Positions 23,725 through 35,089 of a DNA stretch of 64,000 bases are shown one piece after another. The stretch covers positions 1-64,000 of the forward strand of contig JAUSNO010000001.1 in assembly GCA_030645915.1 (NCBI GenBank), given 5' to 3'. The DNA comes from Undibacterium sp. Lineage in GTDB: Bacteria; Pseudomonadota; Gammaproteobacteria; Burkholderiales; Burkholderiaceae_D. The notes under the pieces were generated by a model. It was not told the DNA's origin and searched no databases. It saw nothing but the letters and a program-made list of their open reading frames with translations. Every line of letters starts with the position of its first letter. Position 1 is the stretch's first letter. The position numbers were made by a program, and so were the translations under genes.

Positions 23725-24603
23725 ATGACGAATATGAATAACAGTAACTTGACAAATAGCTTCGCCCCATTTGATGCAGACTTGGCCATCGCTTTACAGC
23801 GCAACGTCGCTATTGCTTTAGAAGAAGACATTGGTAGTGGGGACCTGACTGGCATGCTAGTGCCTTCGGATCAGCGTGTGCAGGCGCAAGTTATCGTGCG
23901 CGAGCAGGCGGTGTTGTGTGGCGCACCTTGGTTTGAGGCTGTTATGATCGCGCTGGATGCCTCTATCCGCATTGATTGGCAGTACGCAGAAGGTGATCTG
24001 ATGAATGCCGATAGTGTGGTTTGCAAAATTCAGGCGCCTGCGCGTGCATTGCTAACCGCCGAGCGCAGCGCATTGAATTTTCTCCAGCTCTTGTCGGCAG
24101 TGGCTAGTGTAACCAGCAAATATGTCGATATTATTGCCGGTACCAAGGCTGCCATCCTCGATACGCGTAAAACACTGCCGGGCTTGCGTCTGGCGCAGAA
24201 GTATGCGGTGCGGGTGGGTGGGGGGCAAAATCAACGTCTGGCATTGTACGACGGTATTCTCATCAAAGAAAATCACATCGCGGCAGCTGGTGGTATCTCA
24301 CCTTGTTTGCAAGCAGCGCAAGCACTCAAAACTGGAGTCAGCATACAGATAGAAGTCGAGAATCTCGATGAGCTACAGCAGGCGTTGCAAGCTGGCGCTC
24401 GCTCGATTTTGCTGGATAATTTCAGTACAGGGATGATGAGTGCCGCGGTGCAGTTGAACGCTGGTCGCGCTTTACTTGAGGCGTCAGGTGGGGTCGATCT
24501 GCATTCGGTCAGGGCGATCGCGGAAACTGGTGTTGACAGGATTTCTATCGGCAGCCTGACCAAAGATATCAAAGCTACTGATTATTCATTACGGATCATT
24601 TAA
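23725..24603 (+). CDS. nadC: Nicotinate-nucleotide pyrophosphorylase (carboxylating)
   Basis: ALEEDIGSGDLTGMLVP; AILDTRKTLPGLRLAQKYAVRVGGGQNQRLALYDGILIKENH. Confidence 0.97.
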   Translation: MTNMNNSNLTNSFAPFDADLAIALQRNVAIALEEDIGSGDLTGMLVPSDQRVQAQVIVREQAVLCGAPWFEAVMIALDASIRIDWQYAEGDLMNADSVVCKIQAPARALLTAERSALNFLQLLSAVASVTSKYVDIIAGTKAAILDTRKTLPGLRLAQKYAVRVGGGQNQRLALYDGILIKENHIAAAGGISPCLQAAQALKTGVSIQIEVENLDELQQALQAGARSILLDNFSTGMMSAAVQLNAGRALLEASGGVDLHSVRAIAETGVDRISIGSLTKDIKATDYSLRII

Positions 24604-24645
24604 TGGATCAGGTGCTGTCTGCCGTAAAATATCAATGCCCTGAGA

Positions 24646-24702
24646 CGCACTATCCATGCGCCTTGCAGGCAATATGCTTCCAGAAGGCGCATGGATAGTG
24701 CG
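24646..24702. repeat. Palindromic repeat A (REP-like family, this window)
   Basis: Perfect 19-bp arms CGCACTATCCATGCGCCTT / AAGGCGCATGGATAGTGCG, 19-nt loop; between convergent nadC and nadB. Confidence 0.85.
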
Positions 24703-24734
24703 CTCTGGAACATGCCTTTTTTTAAAAATAAATT

Positions 24735-26342
24735 TTATTTTTTGCGTTTAGGTGAGAGTACGGTTGCTAGCGCCTTGGGCATTGTTTCCGGATAATCCCT
24801 GCTGAAATGCAGACCACGACTTTCTCGTCTGGAGAGGGCGCTGTTGACAATAAGCGAGGCAACCTCAACCAAGTTGCGTAACTCTAATAAATTGTTGGTG
24901 ATGCGAAAATTGGCGTAATACTCGTCGATCTCTTCTTTCAGTAATTTAATGCGATGTTTCGCACGTTCCAGGCGTTTGGTGGTGCGCACGATACCTACGT
25001 AATTCCACATGAAACGGCGCAATTCGTCCCAGTTGTGCGCGATCACGACTTCCTCGTCAGCATCAGTGACTCGACTTTCGTCCCAATCCGGCAAGTAGGG
25101 GAGGGACACTGTCTCTTGCGCGGCGATATGTTGTGCGGCCGCTTTACCTATTACTAAACATTCTAATAGTGAATTGCTGGCTAGGCGGTTGGCGCCGTGT
25201 AAGCCAGTGTAAGCAGTTTCACCGACCGCATACAATCCCGGCAGGTCGGTTCGTCCAGTGGTATCGGTTACGATACCACCGCAAGTAAAGTGAACTGCAG
25301 GTACAACTGGGATCGGCTGTTTTGTAATGTCGATGCCCAATTCTAGGCAACGTGCATAAATGGTGGGGAAGTGTTCTTTCAAAAAATCGGCTGGCTGGTG
25401 ACTGATGTCAAGATCGACATAATCCAAGCCACGTTTTTTCATCTCAAAATCGATTGCTCTTGCAACCACATCGCGGGGCGCGAGCTCCGCTCTATCATCG
25501 TGCAATGGCATAAATCTTGTTCCTGCAGCGGCACCGGCTTCTATCGGCAGCTTCAGAATGCCACCTTCGCCACGTACCGCTTCGGTGATTAAAAATGACT
25601 TTGCATACGGATGATACAGGCACGTAGGATGGAATTGCATGAACTCCATATTTGCTACGCGACACCCGGCGCGCCAGGCCATCGCAATGCCATCGCCGGT
25701 TGCTGTATCAGGATTCGTGGTGTAGAGATATACCTTACCTGCGCCACCGGTTGCCATTACGGTATGCTGAGCTGTAAATGTGAAAACTTCACCGCTTCTT
25801 ACATCTTGAACATACAAGCCAAGGCATCGAGGCGTAAGGGTTGCGTCGCCGATTTTGCTCGATGTGATGACGTCGATCGCATAGTGATGTTCAAACAAAC
25901 TGATATTGGGGTGCGCCCTTACTTGCTGCTCTAGTGTTGTTTGCACCGCGTGTCCGGTCGCATCCGCAGCGTGGATGATGCGGCGTTGACTATGTCCACC
26001 TTCTCTGGTTAAGTGAAACCCCAACTCCGCATGGTGGTCGGGGGTGAACGGGACGCCTTGTTCTATCAGCCAGTCAATCGCTTCTCGCCCATGTTCAATG
26101 ATGTAACGAGTTGCCCCCTCGTCGCACAATCCGCCACCGGCGATTAGTGTGTCAGAGATATGCTGTTCATGACTATCCGCTGAGTCAAGAACTGCGGCAA
26201 TGCCGCCTTGTGCCCAGTCGCTGGCGCCGTCCAGCAATGTGCGCTTCGAGATTACCGCGACTTTGCGGGTTTTTGCCAAGTGCAGTGCAACCGATAATCC
26301 AGCTAATCCACTACCGACAATTGCTACATCGAATTTCATCAT
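24735..26342 (-). CDS. nadB: L-aspartate oxidase
   Basis: [63 protein letters not shown]. Confidence 0.96.
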   Translation of the reverse strand: MMKFDVAIVGSGLAGLSVALHLAKTRKVAVISKRTLLDGASDWAQGGIAAVLDSADSHEQHISDTLIAGGGLCDEGATRYIIEHGREAIDWLIEQGVPFTPDHHAELGFHLTREGGHSQRRIIHAADATGHAVQTTLEQQVRAHPNISLFEHHYAIDVITSSKIGDATLTPRCLGLYVQDVRSGEVFTFTAQHTVMATGGAGKVYLYTTNPDTATGDGIAMAWRAGCRVANMEFMQFHPTCLYHPYAKSFLITEAVRGEGGILKLPIEAGAAAGTRFMPLHDDRAELAPRDVVARAIDFEMKKRGLDYVDLDISHQPADFLKEHFPTIYARCLELGIDITKQPIPVVPAVHFTCGGIVTDTTGRTDLPGLYAVGETAYTGLHGANRLASNSLLECLVIGKAAAQHIAAQETVSLPYLPDWDESRVTDADEEVVIAHNWDELRRFMWNYVGIVRTTKRLERAKHRIKLLKEEIDEYYANFRITNNLLELRNLVEVASLIVNSALSRRESRGLHFSRDYPETMPKALATVLSPKRKK

Positions 26343-26796
26343 AAAACCAACCGTAAATTTGAAACGAAAATTATCAAGGCTAAACTATAGGCGATTTTTG
26401 AGATAGTGATTCTTTAATGATTACCCATTTGCGGTAAGTGATCGGAAATTCCTTTTTTATTTTGAGACTTTCTTGTGGTGTCAAAACTTAAGCGCACTTA
26501 GCGTATCGCTTGATATTGAAAAAGAAATTCTTGAAGGGAGATATCTGTAATTCGAAATCCTTGCCATCCCATTTCGGGTAATTAAAATTGAGCATCTTTG
26601 CAATTGAGGTTAATAGTTTCCGTTTGATTGAAAAAAATGCATAGATTGCGAAGAAACAGTGCAAACCGCTTGACACAAGGCTTTGCTGCTTGATTTAATA
26701 CCGGATGCAGATTTTCTGCTTGTCGTGACAGATGCGCGACCATTAAAATAATCGAATACATCATCGCGAAGTTAAATTTTTGTGAGGGGGACATAA

Positions 26797-27069
26797 GTGA
26801 ATAAAACTGAATTGATCGATCATATTGCCAAGACAGCCGATATTTCTAAAGCAGCGTCGTCACGTGCATTGGATGCTTTGATCGGTGCCGTAAAAACGAC
26901 TTTGAAAAAAAATGGCACCGTTACACTAGTTGGATTTGGCACCTTTTCTGTAGGTAAACGCGCTGCAAGAACAGGACGTAATCCACGCACCGGTGAAGCA
27001 ATTAAAATCAAGGCAGCCAAAGTTCCTAAATTTAAACCTGGCAAAGCTTTGAAAGATGCGGTAAACTAA
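26797..27069 (+). CDS. hupB: HU family DNA-binding protein
   Basis: [67 protein letters not shown]. Confidence 0.93.
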   Translation: MNKTELIDHIAKTADISKAASSRALDALIGAVKTTLKKNGTVTLVGFGTFSVGKRAARTGRNPRTGEAIKIKAAKVPKFKPGKALKDAVN

Positions 27070-27122
27070 TTGACTTCGTGGTGCGGTGACATGCGCCACA
27101 ATGTTGTCAGCTAAGTGTGATG

Positions 27123-27198
27123 GGGCGCTTAGCTCAGTTGGTAGAGCGGAGCCCTTACAAGGCTTAGGTCGGGAGTTCGAGCCTCTCAGCGCCCACCA
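27123..27198 (+). tRNA. tRNA-Val(TAC)
   Basis: GGGCGCTTAGCTCAGTTGGTAGAGCGGAGCCCTTACAAGGC...AGCGCCCACCA. Confidence 0.96.
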
Positions 27199-27226
27199 TA
27201 AGCTGACAATGGGAAGTAGTAAATTA

Positions 27227-27303
27227 GGAGTGGTAGTTCAGCTGGTTAGAATACCGGCCTGTCACGCCGGGGGTCGCGGGTTCGAGTCCCGTCCACTCCG
27301 CCA
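27227..27303 (+). tRNA. tRNA-Asp(GTC)
   Basis: GGAGTGGTAGTTCAGCTGGTTAGAATACCGGCCTGTCACGCCGG...CCACTCCGCCA. Confidence 0.96.
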
Positions 27304-27311
27304 AAAAAATA

Positions 27312-27341
27312 AAAAGGCGAACGAAAGTTCGCCTTTTTTCA
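27312..27341 (+). terminator. Terminator after tRNA-Asp
   Basis: AAAAAGGCGAACgaaaGTTCGCCTTTTTT. Confidence 0.85.
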
Positions 27342-27377
27342 TATTCAGTAACAGTTCGTTATATTGATTGGTTGAGC

Positions 27378-29300
27378 ATGTTTGAGTATATTCGTACACA
27401 TCAAAAAATTATGCAGCTTCTCTTGCTGCTCATTATTTTTCCATCATTCGCTTTTTTTGGAATTGAAAGCTTTACACGCTCTAGTGGTTCGGATAATGCT
27501 GTAGCGACGGTTGGTGCGTATTCAATTAGCCAGCAAGAGTTCGATTCGGCTCAGCGCGACCAATTGGACCGTTTGCGCCAGATGTATGGTCCGCAGTTTG
27601 ATTCTAAAATGTTAAGTACGCCTGAAGCGAAACAAAATATTTTGGATGAGTTAATTTCACGCAAAGCGATGACTTTGGAGTCTGTTAATAATCATTTGAC
27701 GGTTGCTGACCAGACTTTGCAGCAAAATATTCTTTCAACCCCGGGTTTGACAAAGCCGGACGGAAGCTTTGATGCCGATCGTTATAAAAGCCTGCTCGCT
27801 GCGCAAGGGATGACGCCGTCTATGTATGAGCAACGTTTGCGCCAGGATTTGGTCGTGCAGCAACTGCTGAATGCTGTGCAGGCGACATCATTCATGCCAA
27901 AGTCGGTTGCAGAGCGGGTGGCTGCGATTTTTGAGCAAGAGCGTGAGGTGCAGGTTTTGGATCTTAAGCTCAATGATTATGTATCTCAAGTCAAAATTAC
28001 TGATGCGATGTTAAAAGCATATTATGAAAAAAATGCGGGTGAATTTGAGATACCTGAGCTGGTTAAGGCTGAGTATGTCGTGTTAAATAATGAAGCGCTT
28101 GCCGCGCAGGTGACGATCTCCGATGCAGATCTTCAATCCTACTACGAGCAAAATAAAAAACAATATGTAACTGAAGAGCAGCGTCGTGCAAGCCATATTC
28201 TGTTGAGTGTAAAAAAAGATGCCACTGCGGCAGAGCAAAAAATGATAAGGGCGAAAGCGGAAGGTTTATTGGCAGAGTTGCGCAAAAAACCAGAATCTTT
28301 TGCTGCATTAGCGAAAGAGCATTCTCAAGATCCTGGCTCTGCGGAGCGCGGTGGTGATTTGGACTTCTTCGGCAAAGGTGCGATGGTAAAGCCATTCGAA
28401 GATGCCGCCAGTAAGCTTAAAGTAGGGGAAATCAGTGATCTGGTTCAGACAGATTTTGGCTTTCATATTATTCAACTGACAGATGTTAAAGCTGGATTAA
28501 CTAAGTCTTTTGATGAAGTGAAAAATCAAATTGCTGTGGAAGTCAAGAAGCAAAAGGCATCCAAGTTATATGCGGAGGCCGCTGAGAGCTTCACCAATAC
28601 AGTGTATGAACAATCTGATAGTTTGAAACCTGTTGCCGATAAGCTTAAATTGAAAATTGAGTCTGTTTCTGGCTTGAGTCGTCAACCCAATTCAGCTATG
28701 CCGGCCTCTTCACCTGCAAACAATGCCAAATTTTTGAACGCGATCTTTTCAGAAGAATCGTTAAAGAAAAAACGTAATACTGAAGCTATCGAAGTTGCAC
28801 CTGCTACTTTGATAGCGGGTCATATTGTTGAATATAAGGCGGCAAGCAAGCGGCCATTTGAGGAAGTTAAATCTTCAATTATGGCGAAGGTTACTCAAAT
28901 TGAAGCGGCGGCACTTGTTAAGAAAGATGGTGAGCTGAAGTTGCAAGCATTGAAGGGTGCTGATAACGCTGCCGGGTTCTCTGATTTGAAAGTAGTCTCC
29001 AGGTTGAAAAATACGGATATGCAAGGTGATGCGCTTGCTTTAATTATGAAAGCTGATGTGCAAAAATTGCCAGCTTTTGTCGGTGTTGATGTTCCTGGCG
29101 CCGGATATTCTATTTACCGAATTTCTAAAGTGAATGCAGGTGTGCAAGATCGGACTAGACGTGCGGCAGAACAAGAGCAGCTGACGAGTGCAATTTCCCA
29201 GCAGGATGTATATTCCTATGTTGACGCGCTTAAACAAAAAGCGAAAGTGAAGATTAATCAATCGGCATTATCAGCAGCGCCTTCGAAAGCAGAGCAATAA
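27378..29300 (+). CDS. ppiD: Periplasmic SurA/PpiD-type peptidyl-prolyl isomerase
   Basis: [32 protein letters not shown]; parvulin domain [13 protein letters not shown]...[20 protein letters not shown]. Confidence 0.93.
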   Translation: MFEYIRTHQKIMQLLLLLIIFPSFAFFGIESFTRSSGSDNAVATVGAYSISQQEFDSAQRDQLDRLRQMYGPQFDSKMLSTPEAKQNILDELISRKAMTLESVNNHLTVADQTLQQNILSTPGLTKPDGSFDADRYKSLLAAQGMTPSMYEQRLRQDLVVQQLLNAVQATSFMPKSVAERVAAIFEQEREVQVLDLKLNDYVSQVKITDAMLKAYYEKNAGEFEIPELVKAEYVVLNNEALAAQVTISDADLQSYYEQNKKQYVTEEQRRASHILLSVKKDATAAEQKMIRAKAEGLLAELRKKPESFAALAKEHSQDPGSAERGGDLDFFGKGAMVKPFEDAASKLKVGEISDLVQTDFGFHIIQLTDVKAGLTKSFDEVKNQIAVEVKKQKASKLYAEAAESFTNTVYEQSDSLKPVADKLKLKIESVSGLSRQPNSAMPASSPANNAKFLNAIFSEESLKKKRNTEAIEVAPATLIAGHIVEYKAASKRPFEEVKSSIMAKVTQIEAAALVKKDGELKLQALKGADNAAGFSDLKVVSRLKNTDMQGDALALIMKADVQKLPAFVGVDVPGAGYSIYRISKVNAGVQDRTRRAAEQEQLTSAISQQDVYSYVDALKQKAKVKINQSALSAAPSKAEQ

Positions 29301-29339
29301 AGAGGTGAAGCTGACCTGAATCATTTAAGTGAACTAAGT

Positions 29340-29371
29340 ATAACGACATCCTTGTGATGTCGTTTTTTTTT
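29340..29371 (+). terminator. Terminator after ppiD
   Basis: AACGACATCcttGTGATGTCGTTTTTTTTT. Confidence 0.75.
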
Positions 29372-29418
29372 GATATCGTATGATTTTTGAAAATTGCGTA
29401 GTGGCGTACTGGTAATAT

Positions 29419-29432
29419 TTGATTTGAATCAA
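29419..29432 (+). promoter_or_regulatory. FNR/ANR-type box upstream of ccoN
   Basis: TTGAT-TTGA-ATCAA, exact match to TTGATNNNNATCAA; a candidate -10 TATTCT (29455-29460) would put it at about -41.5. Confidence 0.85.
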
Positions 29433-29490
29433 TATAGCTTAGCTGTACTATTGTTATTCTCTAATTTAATTTTTTCAACCGAGTGAGATC

Positions 29491-30942
29491 ATGACCTTAA
29501 GCAAAGAAAATACTTACAACTATAGAGTTGTGCGCCAATTTTCTGTCATGGCAGTAGTTTGGGGTGTAATTGGCATGCTAGTCGGCGTGGTGATTGCTTC
29601 TCAACTTGCCTGGCCGGAGTTTTTAGGCGGCATTCAGTGGCTCAGTTATGGCCGTCTGCGACCGTTACATACCAATGCAGTGATTTTTGCATTTGGTGGT
29701 TGTGCCTTGATGGGAACGTCGTATTACGTCGTTCAGCGAACATCTAACGTCAGGCTGTTTTCTGATGCCTTGGCAGGATTTACCTTTTGGGGATGGCAAC
29801 TTGTCATTGTTGCGGCAGTGGTAACGTTGCCTCTAGGATATACGCAAGGCAAGGAATATGCCGAATTAGAGTGGCCAATTGACATTCTGATTGCGCTCGT
29901 ATGGGTTGCTTATGCTGTTGTATTTTTTGGTACGCTAGTCAAACGTAAAGTCGAGCACATTTATGTGGCCAATTGGTTTTACGGTGCTTTCATTGTTGCC
30001 GTTGCCGTACTTCATATTGTTAATAGCGCAGCGATTCCTGTTTCAGTAACTAAGTCTTACTCAGCGTATGCTGGGGTGCAAGATGCAATGGTGCAATGGT
30101 GGTATGGACATAATGCGGTCGGATTCTTTTTGACTGCAGGTTTCTTGGGGATGATGTATTACTTTATTCCTAAACAAATTGAACGCCCAGTCTACTCATA
30201 TCGCTTGTCGATTGTGCATTTTTGGGCTTTGATTTTCACGTACATGTGGGCGGGACCTCACCATTTGCACTACACCGCATTGCCTGATTGGGCACAATCT
30301 ATCGGCATGGTATTTTCATTGATTTTGCTCGCGCCATCATGGGGTGGAATGGTCAATGGCATTATGACTTTATCTGGTGCTTGGAGTAAATTGCGTTCGG
30401 ATCCTATTTTGCGGTTCTTGATTGTTTCCTTGTCTTTTTACGGTATGTCGACATTTGAGGGGCCAATGATGGCGATCAAGACCGTGAATGCCTTGTCGCA
30501 CTACACTGACTGGACAGTTGGTCATGTTCACTCTGGCGCCTTGGGTTGGGTTGGGTTCATTTCGATTGGTAGTTTGTATTACCTAATCCCGCGTCTCTTC
30601 GGTCAAACTCAAATGTATAGTAAGCGTTTGATTGAGGTGCATTTTTGGGTTGCGACCATTGGCGTTGTCTTGTATATCGCGTCAATGTGGATTGCTGGGG
30701 TGATGCAAGGCTTAATGTGGCGCGCTGTAAATGAAGATGGAACTTTAACTTATACTTTTGTTGAGAGCGTTAAAGCAACTTTTCCATACTATGTGATTCG
30801 TATGACAGGCGGATTAATGTATTTGAGTGGGATGCTGGTCATGGCTTATAACGTCGCAAGAACTTTAATGGCGGCACAACCCGTTAATAATGCGATCCCA
30901 GCCTTGCCTTCAGCATCAAACCATGCTGCCGCACACGCATAA
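29491..30942 (+). CDS. ccoN: cbb3-type cytochrome c oxidase subunit I
   Basis: Multi-TM haem-copper oxidase; [57 protein letters not shown]. Confidence 0.97.
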   Translation: MTLSKENTYNYRVVRQFSVMAVVWGVIGMLVGVVIASQLAWPEFLGGIQWLSYGRLRPLHTNAVIFAFGGCALMGTSYYVVQRTSNVRLFSDALAGFTFWGWQLVIVAAVVTLPLGYTQGKEYAELEWPIDILIALVWVAYAVVFFGTLVKRKVEHIYVANWFYGAFIVAVAVLHIVNSAAIPVSVTKSYSAYAGVQDAMVQWWYGHNAVGFFLTAGFLGMMYYFIPKQIERPVYSYRLSIVHFWALIFTYMWAGPHHLHYTALPDWAQSIGMVFSLILLAPSWGGMVNGIMTLSGAWSKLRSDPILRFLIVSLSFYGMSTFEGPMMAIKTVNALSHYTDWTVGHVHSGALGWVGFISIGSLYYLIPRLFGQTQMYSKRLIEVHFWVATIGVVLYIASMWIAGVMQGLMWRAVNEDGTLTYTFVESVKATFPYYVIRMTGGLMYLSGMLVMAYNVARTLMAAQPVNNAIPALPSASNHAAAHA

Positions 30943-30969
30943 ATCAGAGAAATAAATAGGAGAATACTG

Positions 30970-31587
30970 ATGCGAAATTTTACTCATGATTTGATTGAAC
31001 GAAATGTTGGGCTGCTGCTGGTGCTCGTAATCTTGACCATTAGTGTTGGTGGTTTGGTCGAGATTGTCCCATTATTTTTTCAAAAATCAACAACAGAAGC
31101 AGTGGCTGGTATGAAACCATATTCAGCTTTGCAGCTGACCGGTAGAGATATTTATCTCCGCGAAGGTTGTTACGGTTGTCACTCACAAATGATTCGCCCG
31201 TTCAGGGCAGAAACCGAGCGTTATGGCCATTATTCCGTGGCAGGCGAATCGGTTTATGATCATCCATTTCAGTGGGGAAGTAAACGTACTGGTCCAGATT
31301 TGGCGCGTGTTGGTGGTCGTTATAGTGACTCGTGGCATAAAGATCATTTGAATGATCCGAGGTCTGTGGTTCCTGAGTCGAACATGCCTTCTTATTCATG
31401 GCTGGCAAACGGTAATGTAGATCCGAAGAGCGTCGCTCCAAAAATGCGTGCAATGAAGGTCTTAGGTGTTCCTTACACCGAACAGCAAATTACCGATGCG
31501 CCTGCAGAATTGGCTGATAAGACCGAACTGGATGCCTTGGTTGCATATTTGCAGGTCTTAGGTACAGCAATCAAGAATAAGAACTGA
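30970..31587 (+). CDS. ccoO: cbb3-type cytochrome c oxidase subunit II
   Basis: [32 protein letters not shown]. Confidence 0.97.
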   Translation: MRNFTHDLIERNVGLLLVLVILTISVGGLVEIVPLFFQKSTTEAVAGMKPYSALQLTGRDIYLREGCYGCHSQMIRPFRAETERYGHYSVAGESVYDHPFQWGSKRTGPDLARVGGRYSDSWHKDHLNDPRSVVPESNMPSYSWLANGNVDPKSVAPKMRAMKVLGVPYTEQQITDAPAELADKTELDALVAYLQVLGTAIKNKN

Positions 31588-31616
31588 AGTTTACATTAGC
31601 TTTTTAAGGAGTGAAC

Positions 31617-31763
31617 ATGAATTTCACAATACTTAGCAGCATAGTGACGGTGGTCAGTATGCTGGTCTTTCTTGGCATTATTTATTGGGCTTTTAGTTCT
31701 AAAAATAAGGCGCGCTTTGAAGAAATAGGGCGCATGCCAATTGATAACGAGAATGGAAAATAG
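31617..31763 (+). CDS. ccoQ: cbb3-type oxidase CcoQ subunit (48 aa)
   Basis: MNFTILSSIVTVVSMLVFLGIIYWAFSSKNKARFEEIGRMPIDNENGK; between ccoO and ccoP; below track cutoff. Confidence 0.9.
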   Translation: MNFTILSSIVTVVSMLVFLGIIYWAFSSKNKARFEEIGRMPIDNENGK

Positions 31764-31765
31764 TC

Positions 31766-32779
31766 ATGGCAGATTTTTTTAATGAAGGATGGAGTATTGC
31801 GATTGCGATCGTGGTTCTCGTCAGTATTGCGGCTTGTGGTTTATTGCTTTGGTCTCAATCCAAGGTTAAGGTCAAGCTCGGGGGCGATGGAAAGCCTCTC
31901 CCTGCTGAGACCACAGGACATGTCTGGGATGGAAATTTGATGGAGCAAAACAATCCATTGCCGGGCTGGTGGAAATGGTTGTTTTATCTGACCATTATTT
32001 ATAGCGTTGGTTATCTGATTGTTTATCCTGGTCTTGGCAGTATGCAAGGTAGCTTTGGCTGGAGCCAAACTGGTGCTTATGAAAAAGAGATTAAGGAAGG
32101 AGAGCAGCAGTATGGTCCTATCTTTAATAAGTTCTTGAATTTGGATATTCCTGCTGTTGCTAAAGACGGACAAGCACGCGAGATTGGGCAGCGCTTATTT
32201 CTCAACACCTGTTCACAGTGCCATGGCTCTGATGCTCAAGGTGGCAAGGGTTACCCTAACCTAATGGATACTGATTGGTTGTATGGTGGTGATCCTCAAA
32301 CAATCAAGACAAGTATTCTTGATGGGCGACAGGGGCAAATGCCTCCAATGGCTGCTGCTGTTGGAACTGAGGATGACGTTCGTAATGTGGCAAATTATGT
32401 CATGAGTTTGTCCAATTCAGCGCATGATCCTATTAAAGCGTCATTGGGTAAATCCAAATTTGCTGCCTGTGCTGCATGTCATGGCGCCGATGGTAAAGGA
32501 ACTCAGGCACTAGGAGCTCCCAATCTGACCGATAAAATTTGGTTGTACGGTGGCGGAGTTGATAATGTAATGGAAACCATCAATAAAGGCCGTGCCAATC
32601 AGATGCCTGCTCACAAATCGTTATTGACTGATGCTAAAGTACATTTGTTGGCAGCGTATGTTTGGGGTTTATCTAATAACAGCGCAACAAGTATGACGCA
32701 ATCTGAGGCTGGTGCGATTAAACAGATCGCGAATGCTAGTATTGATCAAAAAGTTATAAGTGCTGTAGCAGAAAAATAA
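31766..32779 (+). CDS. ccoP: cbb3-type oxidase dihaem subunit III
   Basis: HVWDGNLMEQNNPLPGWWKWLFYLTI; two CxxCH motifs (CSQCH, CAACH). Confidence 0.97.
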   Translation: MADFFNEGWSIAIAIVVLVSIAACGLLLWSQSKVKVKLGGDGKPLPAETTGHVWDGNLMEQNNPLPGWWKWLFYLTIIYSVGYLIVYPGLGSMQGSFGWSQTGAYEKEIKEGEQQYGPIFNKFLNLDIPAVAKDGQAREIGQRLFLNTCSQCHGSDAQGGKGYPNLMDTDWLYGGDPQTIKTSILDGRQGQMPPMAAAVGTEDDVRNVANYVMSLSNSAHDPIKASLGKSKFAACAACHGADGKGTQALGAPNLTDKIWLYGGGVDNVMETINKGRANQMPAHKSLLTDAKVHLLAAYVWGLSNNSATSMTQSEAGAIKQIANASIDQKVISAVAEK

Positions 32780-32810
32780 ATTTTCTTTTTAAAGATTTTT
32801 TGGAATTTAC

Positions 32811-34223
32811 GTGAAAATAATACCAATAGTTCCTGTGCCAATTGAAGAAGTAGATATGGCATTGTTTGAGGAACATAGAAAAATTTATCCTCGGTCACAA
32901 AAAGGGTGGTTTAGCTCTTGGCGTTGGGCGTTGGTTTTTTTCACGCAAATTTTGTTTTATGGTACTGCTTGGTTAACTTGGAATGACAGGCAAGCAGTAT
33001 TGTTTGATCTTGTCACCCGCAAATTCTATATTTTTGGTTTGATTCTTTGGCCACAGGATTTCATCTATCTTGCAGTATTGCTTGTTATTTCTGCCTTATC
33101 CCTGTTTTTATTTACTGCGATAGCAGGGCGCTTATTTTGCGGATACGCCTGCCCACAAACGGTGTATACCGAAATCTTCATGTGGATAGAAAAAAAGATT
33201 GAAGGAGAACGCAACGCGCGTATCAAATTAGACGATTCTCCTATGTCTTTTCATAAATTTTCCTTGAAATTTACCAAACACGCAATTTGGCTTGCCTTGG
33301 CGTTGTGGACCGGCTTCACATTCGTTGGTTATTTCACACCTATTCGTACGCTGGCAGAAGAAGTTCTTTCCTTTACGCTTGGCCCTTGGGAAGTATTTTG
33401 GTTGTTATTTTACGGTTTTGCTACATATGGCAATGCTGGATTTATGCGGGAACAAGTTTGTAAATATATGTGCCCGTATGCGCGATTTCAAAGCGCGATG
33501 TTTGATAAAGATACTCTGATCGTAACCTATGATTCCGAGCGAGGTGACCCACGCGGCTCTCGCAATAAAAAAGTAGATTTTAAAGCATTAGGTTTAGGTT
33601 CTTGCGTCGATTGCGATATTTGTGTGCAGGTATGTCCAACTGGAATAGATATACGAAATGGTCTGCAATACGAATGTATTGCATGTGGTGCCTGTATCGA
33701 TGGCTGTGATCAGGTGATGGACAAGATGGGTTACGAACGTGGCCTGATACGTTATACAACTGAGCATGCACTGGTTCGGAAATTGGATAATAAGTCGATG
33801 TGGAGGCGGGTATTTAGATTGCGCACATTGATTTATGGTGCCATCTTAAGCTTAATAATTTTAGCAGCAGCACTTTCGCTCGCCTACCATGTTCCGCTGA
33901 AAGTGGATGTTATTCGGGATAGAGGCATGCCAAAAATTACCGAGAGTGGCTCCATTGAAAACGTGTATCGATTGCAGATCATGAATACGCAAGAACTCGC
34001 GCATACATATCAAATTTCGGTTAAAGGGATAGCTGGCGCGATGATTGTGAATCAAACTGATGTTGACGTTAAATCAGCGTCTGCCATTACGTTCCCGGTG
34101 CGGGTGCGTGTCCCCACAGGTGCTGCTGAGGTCGGTTCTAATAGGATACGCTTTGTCATCAGAGACTTGAGTGACCCAAAAATATCTGTGACTGAAAAAG
34201 CAGTATTTCTGGTACCAAAATAG
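32811..34223 (+). CDS. ccoG: Cytochrome c oxidase accessory protein CcoG (ferredoxin-like)
   Basis: GRLFCGYACPQTVYTEIFMWIEKKIEGER; CVDCDICVQVCPTGIDIRNGLQYECIACGACIDGC. Confidence 0.95.
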   Translation: MKIIPIVPVPIEEVDMALFEEHRKIYPRSQKGWFSSWRWALVFFTQILFYGTAWLTWNDRQAVLFDLVTRKFYIFGLILWPQDFIYLAVLLVISALSLFLFTAIAGRLFCGYACPQTVYTEIFMWIEKKIEGERNARIKLDDSPMSFHKFSLKFTKHAIWLALALWTGFTFVGYFTPIRTLAEEVLSFTLGPWEVFWLLFYGFATYGNAGFMREQVCKYMCPYARFQSAMFDKDTLIVTYDSERGDPRGSRNKKVDFKALGLGSCVDCDICVQVCPTGIDIRNGLQYECIACGACIDGCDQVMDKMGYERGLIRYTTEHALVRKLDNKSMWRRVFRLRTLIYGAILSLIILAAALSLAYHVPLKVDVIRDRGMPKITESGSIENVYRLQIMNTQELAHTYQISVKGIAGAMIVNQTDVDVKSASAITFPVRVRVPTGAAEVGSNRIRFVIRDLSDPKISVTEKAVFLVPK

Positions 34224-34231
34224 GAAAAAAT

Positions 34232-34771
34232 ATGGATGCAAGTCTGCTGCAGCAGAGAGTGAAGAAAGATCTCTGGTATAAAGAGCCGTGGTTGTTGCTG
34301 GTAGTTGGCGGTCCATTGATCGTTGTTTGTGCGAGTGTCGTCACTGGAGTCCTTGCCTGGCGTGGCTCTGATAAAGTGGTCGCTGAGGATTATTACAAAC
34401 AAGGTTTGATGATAAACAAAGATTTGTTGCGTGATTCAAAAGCGCGCGAACTTCAATTGTCGGCATCGATTACCTTGGATCTTGCTGCGAATCGGCTAAA
34501 AATGACGTTGTCGGCCAACAGGGATTTACCTGATACCGTACAAGTAAGTTTGGCTAGTTCTGGCAAAGGGCTTACTTCCGTAACGGAGGTAATCAGGCGG
34601 TTGCCGATGAAGCAGTTGCGACCTGGAGAGTTTGAGGGGGATTTGTCATCGAATCTCTCGCTGGCATCGGTCAAATTGTTTCATGTCAAGGTTGAGACAA
34701 CCGAATGGCGATTAACCGGTGACTGGTTTGACCCAGAGCAAAGGCAGGCACGTCTAACTGCTGCAAAATAG
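34232..34771 (+). CDS. FixH family protein
   Basis: KEPWLLLVVGGPLIVVCASVVTGVLAWRGSDKVVAEDYYKQGL; immediately after ccoG. Confidence 0.88.
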   Translation: MDASLLQQRVKKDLWYKEPWLLLVVGGPLIVVCASVVTGVLAWRGSDKVVAEDYYKQGLMINKDLLRDSKARELQLSASITLDLAANRLKMTLSANRDLPDTVQVSLASSGKGLTSVTEVIRRLPMKQLRPGEFEGDLSSNLSLASVKLFHVKVETTEWRLTGDWFDPEQRQARLTAAK

Positions 34772-34820
34772 GTGAACTTCCCTAGTTTGCTTGATTGAAC
34801 TCCATTCTAAGGGGCAGGAT

Positions 34821-35078
34821 TTGGAACATCGTAATTCTACATATACCAAGCCATTTTTACGTTCGACGTTGATGATTGTGCTGTGGCCTGCTTTTTTGAT
34901 GGCGTGTGTCGCGACAGGTCTTTTTTTTAGTCTCGTTGATCCAATGGAGCTGATCATTTTGGACGAACGCCTTAAAGTGCATATACTTGGGGCTTACACG
35001 ATTGGTTTTTTTGCCTTTTGGATATTGGGTATATTGTCTAGTGGATTGACTGCATTACTCGTACAAAAAACAAAATAG
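34821..35078 (+). CDS. Small inner-membrane protein, function unknown
   Basis: Two TM segments; probable TTG start at 34821 preceded by AAGGGG; in-frame track ORF starts at 34791. Confidence 0.7.
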   Translation: MEHRNSTYTKPFLRSTLMIVLWPAFLMACVATGLFFSLVDPMELIILDERLKVHILGAYTIGFFAFWILGILSSGLTALLVQKTK

Positions 35079-35089
35079 ACACACATATT

